A stretch of DNA of 64,000 nt from Mycobacterium sp. 852002-50816_SCH5313054-b. Its GTDB lineage: Bacteria; Actinomycetota; Actinomycetes; Mycobacteriales; Mycobacteriaceae. The notes under the pieces were generated by a model. It was not told the origin of the DNA, did no database searches, and worked only from the letters and a program-made list of their open reading frames with translations. The stretch lies in contig NZ_LZIC01000074.1 in NCBI RefSeq assembly GCF_001667185.1, positions 1-64,000 of the forward strand. Direction: 5' to 3'. Positions 1-8,574 of the stretch are shown in pieces. Within the stretch, counting starts at the first letter, position 1. Each line of letters begins with the position of its first letter. The position numbers were made by a program, and so were the translations under genes.

Positions 1-32
1 ACCCACCCGACCCAACCGGAAGGAAGCACAAC

Positions 33-512
33 GTGAAACCCTCGACGCTTGCCGCAACCACCGTCGCCGTCGCGGCGGCCGCCGGCGCCGGCAGCATCGC
101 CAGCCCGGCGCGGGTGCCCGCCTGGTACTCGCGGCTTCGCAAGCCGCCGTACCAGCCGCCCGGCGCCGCGTTCCCCCTCGTGTGGACCACGCTCTACGGC
201 GACATCGCGGCGACGTCCGCGGTGGCCATCGACCGCTTCCGCGCCACCGGCCAACACGACGAGGCGCGACGCTACGCCGCGGCGCTCGGGCTGAACCTGG
301 CGCTGAACGCCGGATGGAGTTGGCTGTTCTTCCGCTATCACAAGCTCGGCGCCTCCGCGCTGGGCGCCGCGGCACTGACGGCGAGCAGCGCCGACCTCGC
401 GCGCCGCGCCGCGCGGGCCGACCGGCGGGCCGGGGCGGCGCTGTCGCCCTACCCGGTGTGGTGCGCCTTCGCCACCGTTCTGGCCACCCATGTGTGGCGG
501 CTCAACCGCTGA
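33..512 (+). CDS. TspO/MBR family membrane protein
   Basis: A 159-residue integral membrane protein of the TspO (translocator/peripheral benzodiazepine receptor) family, about the family's usual length. The first helix is followed by the family signature in the loop, WYSRLRKPPYQPP near residues 32-44, and further hydrophobic stretches give the expected five-helix bundle. A Trp-rich segment, NAGWSWLFF, lies near residue 93. TspO proteins bind tetrapyrroles and are tied to porphyrin handling and stress, so a light or oxidative role is plausible beside a photolyase. The start is GTG at 33, preceded by GGAAGGA at 18-24. The stop lies three bases before the photolyase start, so the two are probably co-transcribed. 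Confidence 0.9.
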   Translation: MKPSTLAATTVAVAAAAGAGSIASPARVPAWYSRLRKPPYQPPGAAFPLVWTTLYGDIAATSAVAIDRFRATGQHDEARRYAAALGLNLALNAGWSWLFFRYHKLGASALGAAALTASSADLARRAARADRRAGAALSPYPVWCAFATVLATHVWRLNR

Positions 513-515
513 ATC

Positions 516-1847
516 ATGTCGACGCTGTTATGGTTTCGCCGCGATCTGCGGTTGCACGACCATCCCGCCCTGGCCGCGGCCGCCCGAGACGACGGGGAAG
601 TGCTCGCCTGCTTCGTCGTCGATCCGCGGCTGGAGGCCTCGTCGGGCCGGCGCCGGCTGCAATTCCTGGGTGACTCGCTGCGGCAGCTACGCGACGACCT
701 GGACGGCCGGCTGCTGGTGACGCGCGGGCGGCCCGAGACGCAGATCCCGCGCATCGCCACCGAGATTGGCGCGTCGTCGGTGCACGTCTCGGAGGATTTC
801 GCGCCGTACGGGGTGGGCCGCGACGAAAGGGTGCGCGCGGCATTGGATTCCGTGCCGCTGGTGGCGACGGGCTCGCCGTACCTGGTCTCCCCCGGGCGGG
901 TGGTGAAGAAGGACGGCTCGCCGTACCGGGTGTTCACCCCGTTTCTGCGCGCATGGCGCGAGGTCGGCTGGCGGGCGCCGGCGAAATCCGGCCCCGCGGC
1001 CGCGCGCTGGCTCGACCCGGCGCGGCTGCGGCTCCCGCGCTGCGAGATACCCGATCCCGGCGCGGTGCTCGATGTGGCCGCCGGCGAGGCGGCGGCGCGC
1101 AAGCAGTGGAAGACGTTCGTGGACAACGGATTGCACCGCTACTCCCACGACCGTGACCGGCCCGACGTGGCGGGAACCAGCAGGATGTCGGCGCACCTGA
1201 AGTTCGGGTCCATCCATCCCCGCACCCTGGCCGCCGACCTCGACTCGCGCGGCACGGGGGCGCAAGCCTTCCTGCGGGAGTTGGCCTTTCGCGATTTCTA
1301 CGCCGACGTGCTGCACCATTGGCCGGCCAGCGCCTGGCGCAACTGGAACAACCAGTTCGACGGCATCCAGACCGATACGGGGCCCGAAGCAGAGCGCCGA
1401 TTCGAGGCCTGGAAAGCCGGCCGGACCGGGTTTCCGTTCGTCGACGCCGGGATGCGCCAGCTTCGGGAGACCGGCTTCATGCACAATCGGGTGCGGATGA
1501 TCGTCGCGTCGTTTCTGGTCAAGGACCTGCACCTGCCGTGGCAGTGGGGCGCCGCATGGTTTTTGGATCAGCTCGTCGACGGCGACATGGCCAACAATCA
1601 GCACGGCTGGCAGTGGTGCGCCGGATCCGGCACCGACGCCGCGCCCTATTTCCGGGTCTTCAACCCGAGCGCGCAGGGCGAGAGGTTCGATCCGTCGGGC
1701 GACTACATCCGGCGCTGGGTGCCGGAGCTGCGCTCGGCCGACGACGCACACCTGCGGAAAGGGGAACGGCCGCAGGGATACCCGGCGCCGATCGTCGACC
1801 ACGGCGCCGAGCGGGCCGAGGCGCTACGCCGCTACCAGAGCATCTGA
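516..1847 (+). CDS. phr: Deoxyribodipyrimidine photo-lyase (class I)
   Basis: A 443-residue cryptochrome/photolyase-family enzyme that repairs UV pyrimidine dimers using light and FAD. The N-terminal Rossmann-like antenna domain begins LLWFRRDLRLHDHP. The C-terminal FAD domain carries TGFPFVDAGMRQL, MHNRVRM, and the hallmark stretch around residues 345-385 with DGDMANNQHGWQW and YFRVFNP. Length is normal for class I CPD photolyases. It begins three bases after the tspO stop. M. tuberculosis lacks this gene as far as I recall, so its presence fits an environmental mycobacterium exposed to sunlight. Confidence 0.95.
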   Translation: MSTLLWFRRDLRLHDHPALAAAARDDGEVLACFVVDPRLEASSGRRRLQFLGDSLRQLRDDLDGRLLVTRGRPETQIPRIATEIGASSVHVSEDFAPYGVGRDERVRAALDSVPLVATGSPYLVSPGRVVKKDGSPYRVFTPFLRAWREVGWRAPAKSGPAAARWLDPARLRLPRCEIPDPGAVLDVAAGEAAARKQWKTFVDNGLHRYSHDRDRPDVAGTSRMSAHLKFGSIHPRTLAADLDSRGTGAQAFLRELAFRDFYADVLHHWPASAWRNWNNQFDGIQTDTGPEAERRFEAWKAGRTGFPFVDAGMRQLRETGFMHNRVRMIVASFLVKDLHLPWQWGAAWFLDQLVDGDMANNQHGWQWCAGSGTDAAPYFRVFNPSAQGERFDPSGDYIRRWVPELRSADDAHLRKGERPQGYPAPIVDHGAERAEALRRYQSI

Positions 1848-1924
1848 GCGATTTCTGCTACCCGAAGCTAGTTGGCATGCAATTATCAGCCGACTCACAG
1901 TTGTCTATTCGCCCGGGAGGCGCT

Positions 1925-2467
1925 ATGGCTGGCTCGATCGTCCGGACGTTGTTGATCGCGGGTGCCGCCACGGGGTTGATGGCCGGCGTCGGCGCCTGTT
2001 CGTGTTCGGTCACGTCGAAGCATGCGGTGAGCAAGGGCGACGTCGCCGGCCAGATCACCGCCAAGATGACCGACGCCGCGGGCAACAAGCCCGAGTCGGT
2101 GACGTGCCCGGACGACTTGGCCGCCAAGGTCGGGGCGCAGCTGAACTGCACGATGAAGGTCAAGGACCAGACCTTCAACGTCAACGTGACCGTCACCAGC
2201 GTCAACGGCAACGACGTCAAGTTCGACATGGTGGAGACCGTCGACAAGAACCAGGTGGCCAGCATCCTCAGCAAGAAGCTGACCCAGCAGGTGGGCCGCA
2301 AGCCCGACTCGGTGTCGTGCCCGGACAACCTGAAAGGGGTCGAGGGCGCCACGCTTCGGTGCGAACTCACCGACGCCGGCCAGAAGTACGGCATCGCCGT
2401 GACCGTCACCAGCGTCGACGCCGGCGACGTCAGCTTCGACTACAAGGTCGACGATCACGCCGAATAG
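1925..2467 (+). CDS. DUF4333 lipoprotein (Rv3033 homologue)
   Basis: A 180-residue exported lipoprotein. A hydrophobic signal ends in a lipobox, GVGACS, at residues 21-26, so Cys25 is the likely lipidated residue. The mature part holds two tandem DUF4333-type modules of about 70 residues. Each contains a KPxSVxCPDxL motif (near residues 56 and 125) and a second Cys, giving probable disulfides within each module. The ATG at 1925 follows GGGAGG at 1915-1920. From memory it matches M. tuberculosis Rv3033 in size, repeat structure and position beside the acyltransferase gene. Function is unknown. Confidence 0.85.
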   Translation: MAGSIVRTLLIAGAATGLMAGVGACSCSVTSKHAVSKGDVAGQITAKMTDAAGNKPESVTCPDDLAAKVGAQLNCTMKVKDQTFNVNVTVTSVNGNDVKFDMVETVDKNQVASILSKKLTQQVGRKPDSVSCPDNLKGVEGATLRCELTDAGQKYGIAVTVTSVDAGDVSFDYKVDDHAE

Positions 2468-2473
2468 GGCGGG

Positions 2474-3211
2474 TTAGCGGGACGCCTTCTTGCGTTCGAT
2501 GTCGGCCAGGGCGGCCGCGAGTTCGGCGCGCTGCGCGGCCGAGCTCTCCCACGACAGCTGCCGGTTCTTGACCACCTTGGCCGGTGCGCCGACCGCGATC
2601 GAGTAGTCGGGGATGACGCCGCGGACCACCGCGTGCGACCCCAGCACGCAGCCGCGCCCGATGGACGTGCCGCGCAAGATCGTCGCCTTGACCCCGACCC
2701 AGGTGTCGGGGCCGATCCGGACCGGGGACTTGACGATGCCCTGGTCCTTGATCGGCAGATTGATGTCGTCCATGCGGTGGTCGAAGTCGCAGACGTAGCA
2801 CCAGTCGGCCATCAGCACCGAGTCCCCCAGCTCGATGTCGAGGTAGGTGTTGATGACGTTGTCGCGGCCCAGCACGACCTTGTCGCCGAACCGCAGCGAA
2901 CCCTCGTGCGCGCGGATGGTGTTCTTGTCCCCGATGTGCACCCAGCGGCCGATCTCCAGCTCCGAAAGTTCGGGCGTCGCGTGGATCTCGACGCCCTTGC
3001 CCAAAAACACCATCCCGCGGGTGATGATGTGCGGGTTGGCCAGCTTGAACTTCAGCAGCCGCCAGTAGCGCACCAGGTACCACGGGGTGTAGGCGCGGTT
3101 GGCCAGCACCCACTTCAGCGAGGCCAGCGTGAGGAACTTGGCCTGGCGAGGGTCCCGCAGGTTCGATCCACGCCAGCGGCGATGAAGCGGAGCATTCCAC
3201 ATGCTCGTCAT
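2474..3211 (-). CDS. Left-handed beta-helix (hexapeptide) acyltransferase (Rv3034c homologue)
   Basis: A 245-residue acyltransferase of the LbetaH/hexapeptide-repeat family, similar to maltose/galactoside O-acetyltransferases. Repeats of the [LIV]GxxxxI type run through the middle (IGRWVHIGDKNTI, IGPDTWVG, IGRGCVLGSHAVVRG). The acceptor-side motif IAVGAPAKVVK lies near residue 205, typical of acetyl-CoA-dependent members. The homologue lies in the methylglucose lipopolysaccharide gene region of M. tuberculosis, so acylation of that polysaccharide is a reasonable but unproven role. I chose ATG at 3211 (MTSMWNAPL); an in-frame start at 3238 is also possible. It is divergent from the next lipoprotein gene. 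Confidence 0.85.
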   Translation of the reverse strand: MTSMWNAPLHRRWRGSNLRDPRQAKFLTLASLKWVLANRAYTPWYLVRYWRLLKFKLANPHIITRGMVFLGKGVEIHATPELSELEIGRWVHIGDKNTIRAHEGSLRFGDKVVLGRDNVINTYLDIELGDSVLMADWCYVCDFDHRMDDINLPIKDQGIVKSPVRIGPDTWVGVKATILRGTSIGRGCVLGSHAVVRGVIPDYSIAVGAPAKVVKNRQLSWESSAAQRAELAAALADIERKKASR

Positions 3212-3299
3212 GGCCGGAAAGCCTATCGGAGCCGGCACGGGTTACCCTCACGTGTACTCGATCGCCGCCTGCTCGCGTAGAAGGATTTGGAAACCCGAG

Positions 3300-4622
3300 G
3301 TGCTTGCCCGACATCTCCTGCAAGGGCTTCGGCGTTGCTCGATCGCGGCGCTGGCGGCCGCGCTCACCGTCGGGCTCGGGGGCTGCGGCAACACCGATTC
3401 GTGGGTCGACGCCTCGCCGGCGCAGGGCTGGCCCGCGCAATACGGCGACGCCGCCAACAGCAGCTACACCACGACGGGCGGCGCGACCAAGCTGTCGCTG
3501 CGGTGGACGCGATCGGTCAAGGGCAGCCTGGCGGCCGGGCCGGCGCTCAGCGCGCGCAGCTATCTCGCCGTCAACGCCCAGACCCCGGCCGGGTGTTCGC
3601 TGATGGAGTGGCAGAACGACAACAACGGCCGCCAGCGCTGGTGCGTCCGGCTGGCCCAGGGTGGGGGCTTCGCCGGCCCGTTGTTCGACGGCTTCGACAA
3701 CCTCTACGTCGGTCAACCGGGGGCCTTCCTGTCGTTTCCGGTGACCCAGTGGACGCGGTGGCGGCAGCCGGTGATCGGAATGCCCACCACCCCAAGGTTT
3801 CTCGGCAGCGGCCAGTTGCTCGTCGCGACGCACCTGGGGCAGGTGCTGGTTTTCGACTCCCACCGCGGCGAGGTGGTCGGCAGCCCGCTCGACCTGGTGG
3901 ACGGCGTCGATCCCACGGACGCCACGCGCGGGTTGACCGATTGCGCCCCGGCCCGGCAGGGCTGCCCGGTCGCGGGCGCGCCGGCCTACTCGGCGGGCAA
4001 CGGGATCGTGGTGCTGGGTGTTTGGCAGCCGGGCGCTCCGGCGGCGGGGCTGGTCGGACTGAAGTACCACCCGGGCCAGTCCCCGCAGCTGAGCCGGGAA
4101 TGGACCAGCGATGCGGTGGGCGCCGGCGTCATCGCCAGCCCGGTGTTGTCCGCCGACGGGTCGACCGTCTACGTCAACGGCCGCGACCAACGGCTGTGGG
4201 CGTTGCATGCCGGCGACGGAAAGGTGAAGTGGTCGGCGCCGCTGGGCTTTTTGGCGCAGACGCCGCCCGCGGTCACCCCGCAGGGGCTGATCGTGTCGGG
4301 CGGCGGCCCCGACACCCGGCTGGCCGCGTTCAAGGACGCCGGCGATCACGCCGACGCGGCCTGGCGCCGCGACGACGTGACGCCGCTGTCGTCGTCGAGC
4401 CTGGCGGGCGGCGGTGCCGGCTACTCGATGGTCGGCGGTCCGCCCGCCGACGGCGCGCCCGGCATGTCGTTGCTGGTCTTCGACCCCGCCAACGGCCACA
4501 CCCTGGGCAGCTATCCGCTGCCCGCGGCCACCGGCTACCCCGTCGGCGTGGCGGTCGGCAACGATCGCCGGGTGGTCGCCGCCACCAGCGACGGCCAGGT
4601 CTACAGCTTCGCGCCGGCATGA
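3300..4622 (+). CDS. PQQ-like beta-propeller lipoprotein (Rv3035 homologue)
   Basis: A 440-residue exported lipoprotein. After an Arg-containing n-region and a hydrophobic stretch comes the lipobox LGGC near residue 26. The mature domain has repeated Trp-rich blades of the PQQ-binding-like (quinoprotein/BamB) propeller, for example LWALHAGDGKVKWSAPLG and several VY/WD-like strands. No catalytic residues are evident, so a scaffold role is more likely than an enzyme. The start is probably GTG at 3300; the longer in-frame extension lacks a signal-like N-terminus. It overlaps the next gene by four bases (ATGA). Confidence 0.8.
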   Translation: MLARHLLQGLRRCSIAALAAALTVGLGGCGNTDSWVDASPAQGWPAQYGDAANSSYTTTGGATKLSLRWTRSVKGSLAAGPALSARSYLAVNAQTPAGCSLMEWQNDNNGRQRWCVRLAQGGGFAGPLFDGFDNLYVGQPGAFLSFPVTQWTRWRQPVIGMPTTPRFLGSGQLLVATHLGQVLVFDSHRGEVVGSPLDLVDGVDPTDATRGLTDCAPARQGCPVAGAPAYSAGNGIVVLGVWQPGAPAAGLVGLKYHPGQSPQLSREWTSDAVGAGVIASPVLSADGSTVYVNGRDQRLWALHAGDGKVKWSAPLGFLAQTPPAVTPQGLIVSGGGPDTRLAAFKDAGDHADAAWRRDDVTPLSSSSLAGGGAGYSMVGGPPADGAPGMSLLVFDPANGHTLGSYPLPAATGYPVGVAVGNDRRVVAATSDGQVYSFAPA

Positions 4623-4954
4623 GCACGCGCCGCCCGGCCGACGTCGCCGCGACCATCGTCCTGCTCATCGTCCACGGGTCCCTGCTGGGGGCGACGGTGG
4701 TGCTGCTGGGCCTGTTCGTCATGGTCACCGACCCGTGCGGCTCGGTGCGCTGCGGCGATCCCGCCTGGATCGACCGCGCCACGCTGCTGGGGGTGTGGGG
4801 CGGCGTCGCCGTCCTGATCGCCGACCTCGCGATGGCCGGCTACCTGCTCGCCCGGCGCCGCAGGGCCTTTTTCGTCCCGATCATCGGTTGCGTGGCGCAG
4901 GTCGCGCTGGCGGTCGGAGCCGCGGCGATGGAGTGGCTTGCCGGGCCCGTCTAG
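4619..4954 (+). CDS. Small membrane protein
   Basis: A 111-residue hydrophobic protein with three or four predicted transmembrane helices (about residues 9-35, 55-80 and 85-108). A loop between the first two carries a CGSVRCGD motif with two cysteines on the same side. Its ATG overlaps the stop of the PQQ-like lipoprotein gene in an ATGA, so translation is probably coupled and the two proteins may work together at the membrane. Its TAG stop shares bases with the stop of the convergent esterase gene. I do not recognise a named family. Confidence 0.75.
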   Translation: MSTRRPADVAATIVLLIVHGSLLGATVVLLGLFVMVTDPCGSVRCGDPAWIDRATLLGVWGGVAVLIADLAMAGYLLARRRRAFFVPIIGCVAQVALAVGAAAMEWLAGPV

Positions 4955-5646
4955 ATCGCCAGGGGAGCAATGGCGTTGCGGGGCACCTGGGCCTGGGCCG
5001 GGCCGGCGAACGCCGGCAGCATCTCCCCCGGGGCGAAGTAGAAGATCAGCTGGTCGTCGGTGATGGCGAAGTTCTGATAGTGCGACGGGTCAAGCCCGTT
5101 GGAAGGCAGGATCGCCGCCGCGAACGGGTTCTGCCGGTTCAGGTCGCGCTGCACGATCGGGAAGATGCTGTCCAGCGGCGTCACTCCCGGCGGGAACAGG
5201 TTGTCGAAGGTGATGGGCTGCTTGCTGCCGAGGTTGTAGTTGAACGCCTTGTACCAGGTGGACGTGCGTGACCCGCCGACGTCCTGGAAGAACTTCAGCA
5301 CGACGCTGCGGGTGTTGTGCGGCGGCTGGCCGGCGGTGTGCTGCTCGGTGGTGGCCTCCATCTGGTAGGGCTGATCGCGCGCCCCGGAGCCCTGCGCGAC
5401 GTTGATGAACCCGTCGCGGTTCTGCGTGATGTAGTCGATCAGCGCCTGCTCGTCGGGATAATCGGCGGGGAATGTCATGTTGAGCATGTACGTGGGCGCG
5501 CTGGCGTGCACGCGACACATCTGTCCGGCCTCGACGGTGCCGCCCACGCCGGCGCACGACGGCGGCTCGGCGGCCGAGCGAGGGGCCGCCGGCCAGGCCA
5601 GCATGACCGCGGCCAACAGCGCCGCGGCCGCTATCGGGTAAGGCAT
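4951..5646 (-). CDS. Secreted cell-wall esterase-like protein (Rv3036c/TB22.2 homologue)
   Basis: A 231-residue exported protein with a clear signal peptide (hydrophobic core about residues 5-20, AAP/SAA region near 21-26). The mature part resembles the DUF3298/RsiV-like fold shared with MPT64-type secreted proteins: an Asn/Asp-rich N-terminal half, FNYNLGSKQPITFDNLFPPG near residue 140, and a C-terminal VTDDQLIFYF-type strand (here ITDDQLIFYF). The M. tuberculosis homologue has been reported as a cell-wall-associated esterase. Two cysteines, near residues 31 and 44, probably form a disulfide. Its stop overlaps the convergent stop at 4952-4954. Confidence 0.8.
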   Translation of the reverse strand: MPYPIAAAALLAAVMLAWPAAPRSAAEPPSCAGVGGTVEAGQMCRVHASAPTYMLNMTFPADYPDEQALIDYITQNRDGFINVAQGSGARDQPYQMEATTEQHTAGQPPHNTRSVVLKFFQDVGGSRTSTWYKAFNYNLGSKQPITFDNLFPPGVTPLDSIFPIVQRDLNRQNPFAAAILPSNGLDPSHYQNFAITDDQLIFYFAPGEMLPAFAGPAQAQVPRNAIAPLAI

Positions 5647-5715
5647 CGTCGAATTGTCCTCGCAGATTTAGGGCGGGGCGCCTACCAAAGTGACCGCAGC
5701 CAGCCTACCCGCGGG

Positions 5716-6909
5716 CTATCGCGAGGCTCGGCAGACGAAGGCCGTCGCATGACCGGCCGCCCCGGAGCCGATGCGGGTGATGACCACCGACAGCGGGGTG
5801 TCGCCGCGCGGCCGCAGCCGTCCGCGCAGCGCGTCGGGGTCGACGCGCACCCCACGGACCAGCATCTCCAGCGCCCCGCAGCCCAGCGCCGCCAGCGCCC
5901 GACGCAGCTTGCGCTCGTCGAACGCCACCTGCTCGAGCACCTCGAAGCCGCGCACGCCCGGCGGCAGCCGGTCCCCGGACAGGTAGGCGATGTCGGGGTC
6001 GAGCTGCCACAGCCCGTGGCGCGACCCGTAGTGGCGCACCAGGCCGGCCCGGACCACGGCGCCGTCGGGGTCGACGATCCATCGTCCAGCCGGCCGCGCG
6101 GGGCACTCGTCCGGTTCGGTGTCGGTGATCTGCTCGCCGCGATCCAGCACGCTGGCCCGACGGCGCACCCCCGGCCCTGCCAGCCCGCCCGACCACAGGC
6201 ACGCTTCCCGGACCGACCCGCGATACGACGTCACCTCGATCTCGCCGCCGAAACCGAGGCGCCGCACCTGATCGAAATCGATTCCGGGGGAACACTTTAC
6301 GGCGAACTCGCGGTCACGGTAGGTGGCGAGCAACGGACCGAGGCCGGGTTGGTAGTCATCGATGTGGAAGCGCCGTCTTCCGCCGTGGCGGCGCCCCGGG
6401 TCGGCGACGACGACCGTGTCGCGGGTCACCGGGCGCAGCGCGTCGGCGCGGCAGAGTTCGACGGCCGGCCCCAGGTTGTGGCGGGCCATCGCCAGGCGCA
6501 CCGGGTCGATGTCGCTGCCCACCGCCCGGACCCCGAAGCGGCGCAGCGCGGCCAATTCGGTGCCGATCGAGCAGGTCGCGTCGTGCACCGGCGCGCTCGC
6601 CGACGCGAGCCGGCCGGCCCGGTGCAGGACCACCGGCGCGGCGGTGGCTTGCTGCAGCGCCTCGTCGGTGAAGAGCCAGTTCGACACGTCACCGAGCTCG
6701 CCGAGCTTGTCTGAGGCGCGACGGCGCAGCAGCGTCGTCTCCACCAGCACCGGCGCCCGGTCGCCGAAGCGGGCGCGCGCGGTCGCGACGTCGGCGATCC
6801 GGGTGGCCTCGGTCAGCTCGAGTTCGCCGACGACGGCCAGCGCCGCGGCCCCCGACTCCGACCGCAGGTAGCTGACGTCGTCGGCGCTGAACCGCAGCCC
6901 GGCACTCAG
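5716..6909 (-). CDS. THUMP-like/SAM-dependent methyltransferase (Rv3037c homologue)
   Basis: About 397 residues. A SAM-binding core is visible near residues 125-200 (DATCSIGTELAALRRFG, then VGSDIDPVRLAMARHN, and VVADPGRR), followed by a C-terminal extension of the THUMP-like type. The M. tuberculosis homologue is listed in the methylglucose lipopolysaccharide cluster, though the family resembles nucleic-acid methyltransferases. No ATG, GTG or TTG lies in frame near the expected N-terminus (LRFSADDVSYL). The best candidate is CTG at 6909, which forms CTGA with the upstream gene's TGA and would allow coupled initiation. The coding identity is sure; the exact start is not. Confidence 0.8.
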   Translation of the reverse strand: MSAGLRFSADDVSYLRSESGAAALAVVGELELTEATRIADVATARARFGDRAPVLVETTLLRRRASDKLGELGDVSNWLFTDEALQQATAAPVVLHRAGRLASASAPVHDATCSIGTELAALRRFGVRAVGSDIDPVRLAMARHNLGPAVELCRADALRPVTRDTVVVADPGRRHGGRRRFHIDDYQPGLGPLLATYRDREFAVKCSPGIDFDQVRRLGFGGEIEVTSYRGSVREACLWSGGLAGPGVRRRASVLDRGEQITDTEPDECPARPAGRWIVDPDGAVVRAGLVRHYGSRHGLWQLDPDIAYLSGDRLPPGVRGFEVLEQVAFDERKLRRALAALGCGALEMLVRGVRVDPDALRGRLRPRGDTPLSVVITRIGSGAAGHATAFVCRASR

Positions 6910-7880
6910 GAGGGTTTGACCCCGGTGACCATCACGTTGTAGAACCAGCCCTTCGGCACCAGGTGTCGCGACACGTTGGCATCCACCCAGCTCAGCGCCT
7001 TCCAGCCGGTGAAGGCGAACTTCGCCCAGCCCCAGCCGAGCTTTCCGGGCGGCACCGTCGCCTCGAACGTGCGCAACGGCCACCCGAGCATCGCAGCGGT
7101 GAACTCCTCGGTGGCGGTCTCGACTTGCACGGCGCCGGCGGTGGTCGCCATCTTCGCCAGGTCTTTCGGTTCGAAGGTGTGCAGGTCGACCACCCACTCC
7201 AGGGCCGCCGCGCGCGAGTTCTCGTCGATCTCGGCCTGTGGGCGGCGCCAGGCGCCCAGCCCGGGCAGCTTCACCGCGCGGATGGTGACATTCCACGTCA
7301 GGTCCGCCAGCGCACGGGCATAGCCGTTGCCGACCTTGGTGGGCTCGCCGGCGAACACAAACCTGCCGCCGGGCTTCAGCACGCGCAGCACCTCGCGCAG
7401 CGACAGCTCGACATCGGGGATGTGGTGCAGCACCGCGTGCCCCACCACCAGGTCGAAGGTGTTGTCTTCGTAGGGGATGCCCTCGGCGTCGGCGACCCTG
7501 CCGTCGATCTCCAGCCCCAGCGATTGCCCGTTGCGCGTGGCGACCTTGACCATGCCGGGCGAGAGGTCGGTGACCGACCCGCGCCGGGCCACCCCGGCCT
7601 GGATCAGGTTGAGCAGGAAGAACCCGCTCCCGCACCCCAGTTCGAGGGCCCGGTCGTAGGGCAGCTCGCGGATGACCCAATCAGGCACGACGGCGTCGAA
7701 GCAGTGCCTGGCGTAGTCGATGCAGCGCTGATCGTAGGAGATCGACCACTTCTCGTCGTAGGTCTCGGCCTCCCAGTCGTGGTAGAGCACCTGGGCGAGC
7801 TTGCTGTCGTGGCGCGCGGCCTCCACCTGCTCGGCGGTGGCGTGCGGGTTGGGAACGGCGTCGGTCGAACTCGTCGTCAT
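6906..7880 (-). CDS. Class I SAM-dependent methyltransferase (Rv3038c homologue)
   Basis: A 324-residue methyltransferase with the full class I motif set. Motif I is LELGCGSGFFLLNL near residue 93, post-I is VTDLSPGMVKVA, motif II region is FDLVVGHAVLHHIP near residue 160, and motif III is VLRVLKPGGRFVFAGEPT. This set matches small-molecule or lipid methyltransferases of the ubiquinone/cyclopropane type. The substrate is unknown. The ATG at 7880 gives MTTSSTDAVPNP; it lies 10 bases after the echA17 stop. The C-terminal stop overlaps the start of the following THUMP-like gene, so this is one operon. Confidence 0.88.
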   Translation of the reverse strand: MTTSSTDAVPNPHATAEQVEAARHDSKLAQVLYHDWEAETYDEKWSISYDQRCIDYARHCFDAVVPDWVIRELPYDRALELGCGSGFFLLNLIQAGVARRGSVTDLSPGMVKVATRNGQSLGLEIDGRVADAEGIPYEDNTFDLVVGHAVLHHIPDVELSLREVLRVLKPGGRFVFAGEPTKVGNGYARALADLTWNVTIRAVKLPGLGAWRRPQAEIDENSRAAALEWVVDLHTFEPKDLAKMATTAGAVQVETATEEFTAAMLGWPLRTFEATVPPGKLGWGWAKFAFTGWKALSWVDANVSRHLVPKGWFYNVMVTGVKPS

Positions 7881-7890
7881 GCAGGGCAGC

Positions 7891-8574
7891 CTAATCGGCG
7901 TGGGGGGGCGGACCGAAAACGGCATTGATTCCCGCCTTTGCGGCGGCCAGCGCGTGCCGCGGCCCCTCCAGGAAGCGGCGCGCCCACTCCGCGGCGGCGT
8001 CGTAGACGTCGTCGGGGGCCACCATCTCGTCGATCAGCCCCAGCGCCAGGGCCTCCTCGGCGTCGAAGAACCGCCCGCTGAACACCAGCTCCTTGGCCCT
8101 GCTCGGCCCCGCCACGCGGGCCAGCCGCGCCATTCCCCCGCCGCCCGGGACGCGGGAGGCCAGGATCTCGGTCGCGCCGAACTTCACGTTGTCGCCGCTG
8201 ACCCGCCAGTCGGCGGCCAGCGCCAGCGTGAGCCCGGCGCCCAGCGCGTACCCGGTGATCGCGGCCACCGTCGGCTTCGGGATCGCGGCCACGGCGTCGA
8301 CGGCCTGCCGGCGCACCCGATCCGCGGCGTCGGCCTCCGGCGCGCTCAGCGTCTCCAGCTCGGGCATGTCGTCGCCCGCGGAGAAGATCTCGTGGCCGCC
8401 GAACAGGATCACGGCGGCGACGTCGTCGCGGCGGCCCAGCTCGTCGGCCGCGGATACGATCTCGCGGTAGACCTGCCGGGTCATCGCGTTCGTGGGCTGC
8501 CGCGACACGAGCAGCATGGCCAGGCCGGCGTCCCGCGTCCCGTCGCTGACCACGACGCTGACGAACTCCCTCAA
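7891..8574 (-). CDS. echA17: Enoyl-CoA hydratase/isomerase family protein, short C-terminus (EchA17 homologue)
   Basis: A crotonase-fold enzyme acting on enoyl-CoA thioesters. The oxyanion-hole segments [13 protein letters not shown] and [10 protein letters not shown] are present. The two acid residues used by hydratases also appear conserved, in FGATEI and AKELVFSG. The start is TTG at 8574, forming TTGA with the Nudix stop (GTG at 8583 is an alternative), giving 227 residues. The protein stops at [13 protein letters not shown], about 25 residues earlier than my memory of M. tuberculosis EchA17. It therefore lacks part of the C-terminal helical region that helps trimerisation. A run of seven G lies at 7902-7908 next to the truncated end. 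Confidence 0.85.
   Translation of the reverse strand: MREFVSVVVSDGTRDAGLAMLLVSRQPTNAMTRQVYREIVSAADELGRRDDVAAVILFGGHEIFSAGDDMPELETLSAPEADAADRVRRQAVDAVAAIPKPTVAAITGYALGAGLTLALAADWRVSGDNVKFGATEILASRVPGGGGMARLARVAGPSRAKELVFSGRFFDAEEALALGLIDEMVAPDDVYDAAAEWARRFLEGPRHALAAAKAGINAVFGPPPHAD

Noticed and set aside
2430..4499. A minus-strand open frame across the acyltransferase and PQQ-like genes
   Set aside because: It crosses two confident genes and reads as low-complexity Arg/Gly/His sequence.
7877..8570. Frameshift explanation for the short EchA17
   Set aside because: Neither alternative frame after the G7 run encodes the missing tail; one fuses into the methyltransferase gene, so a simple sequencing frameshift would not restore the protein.
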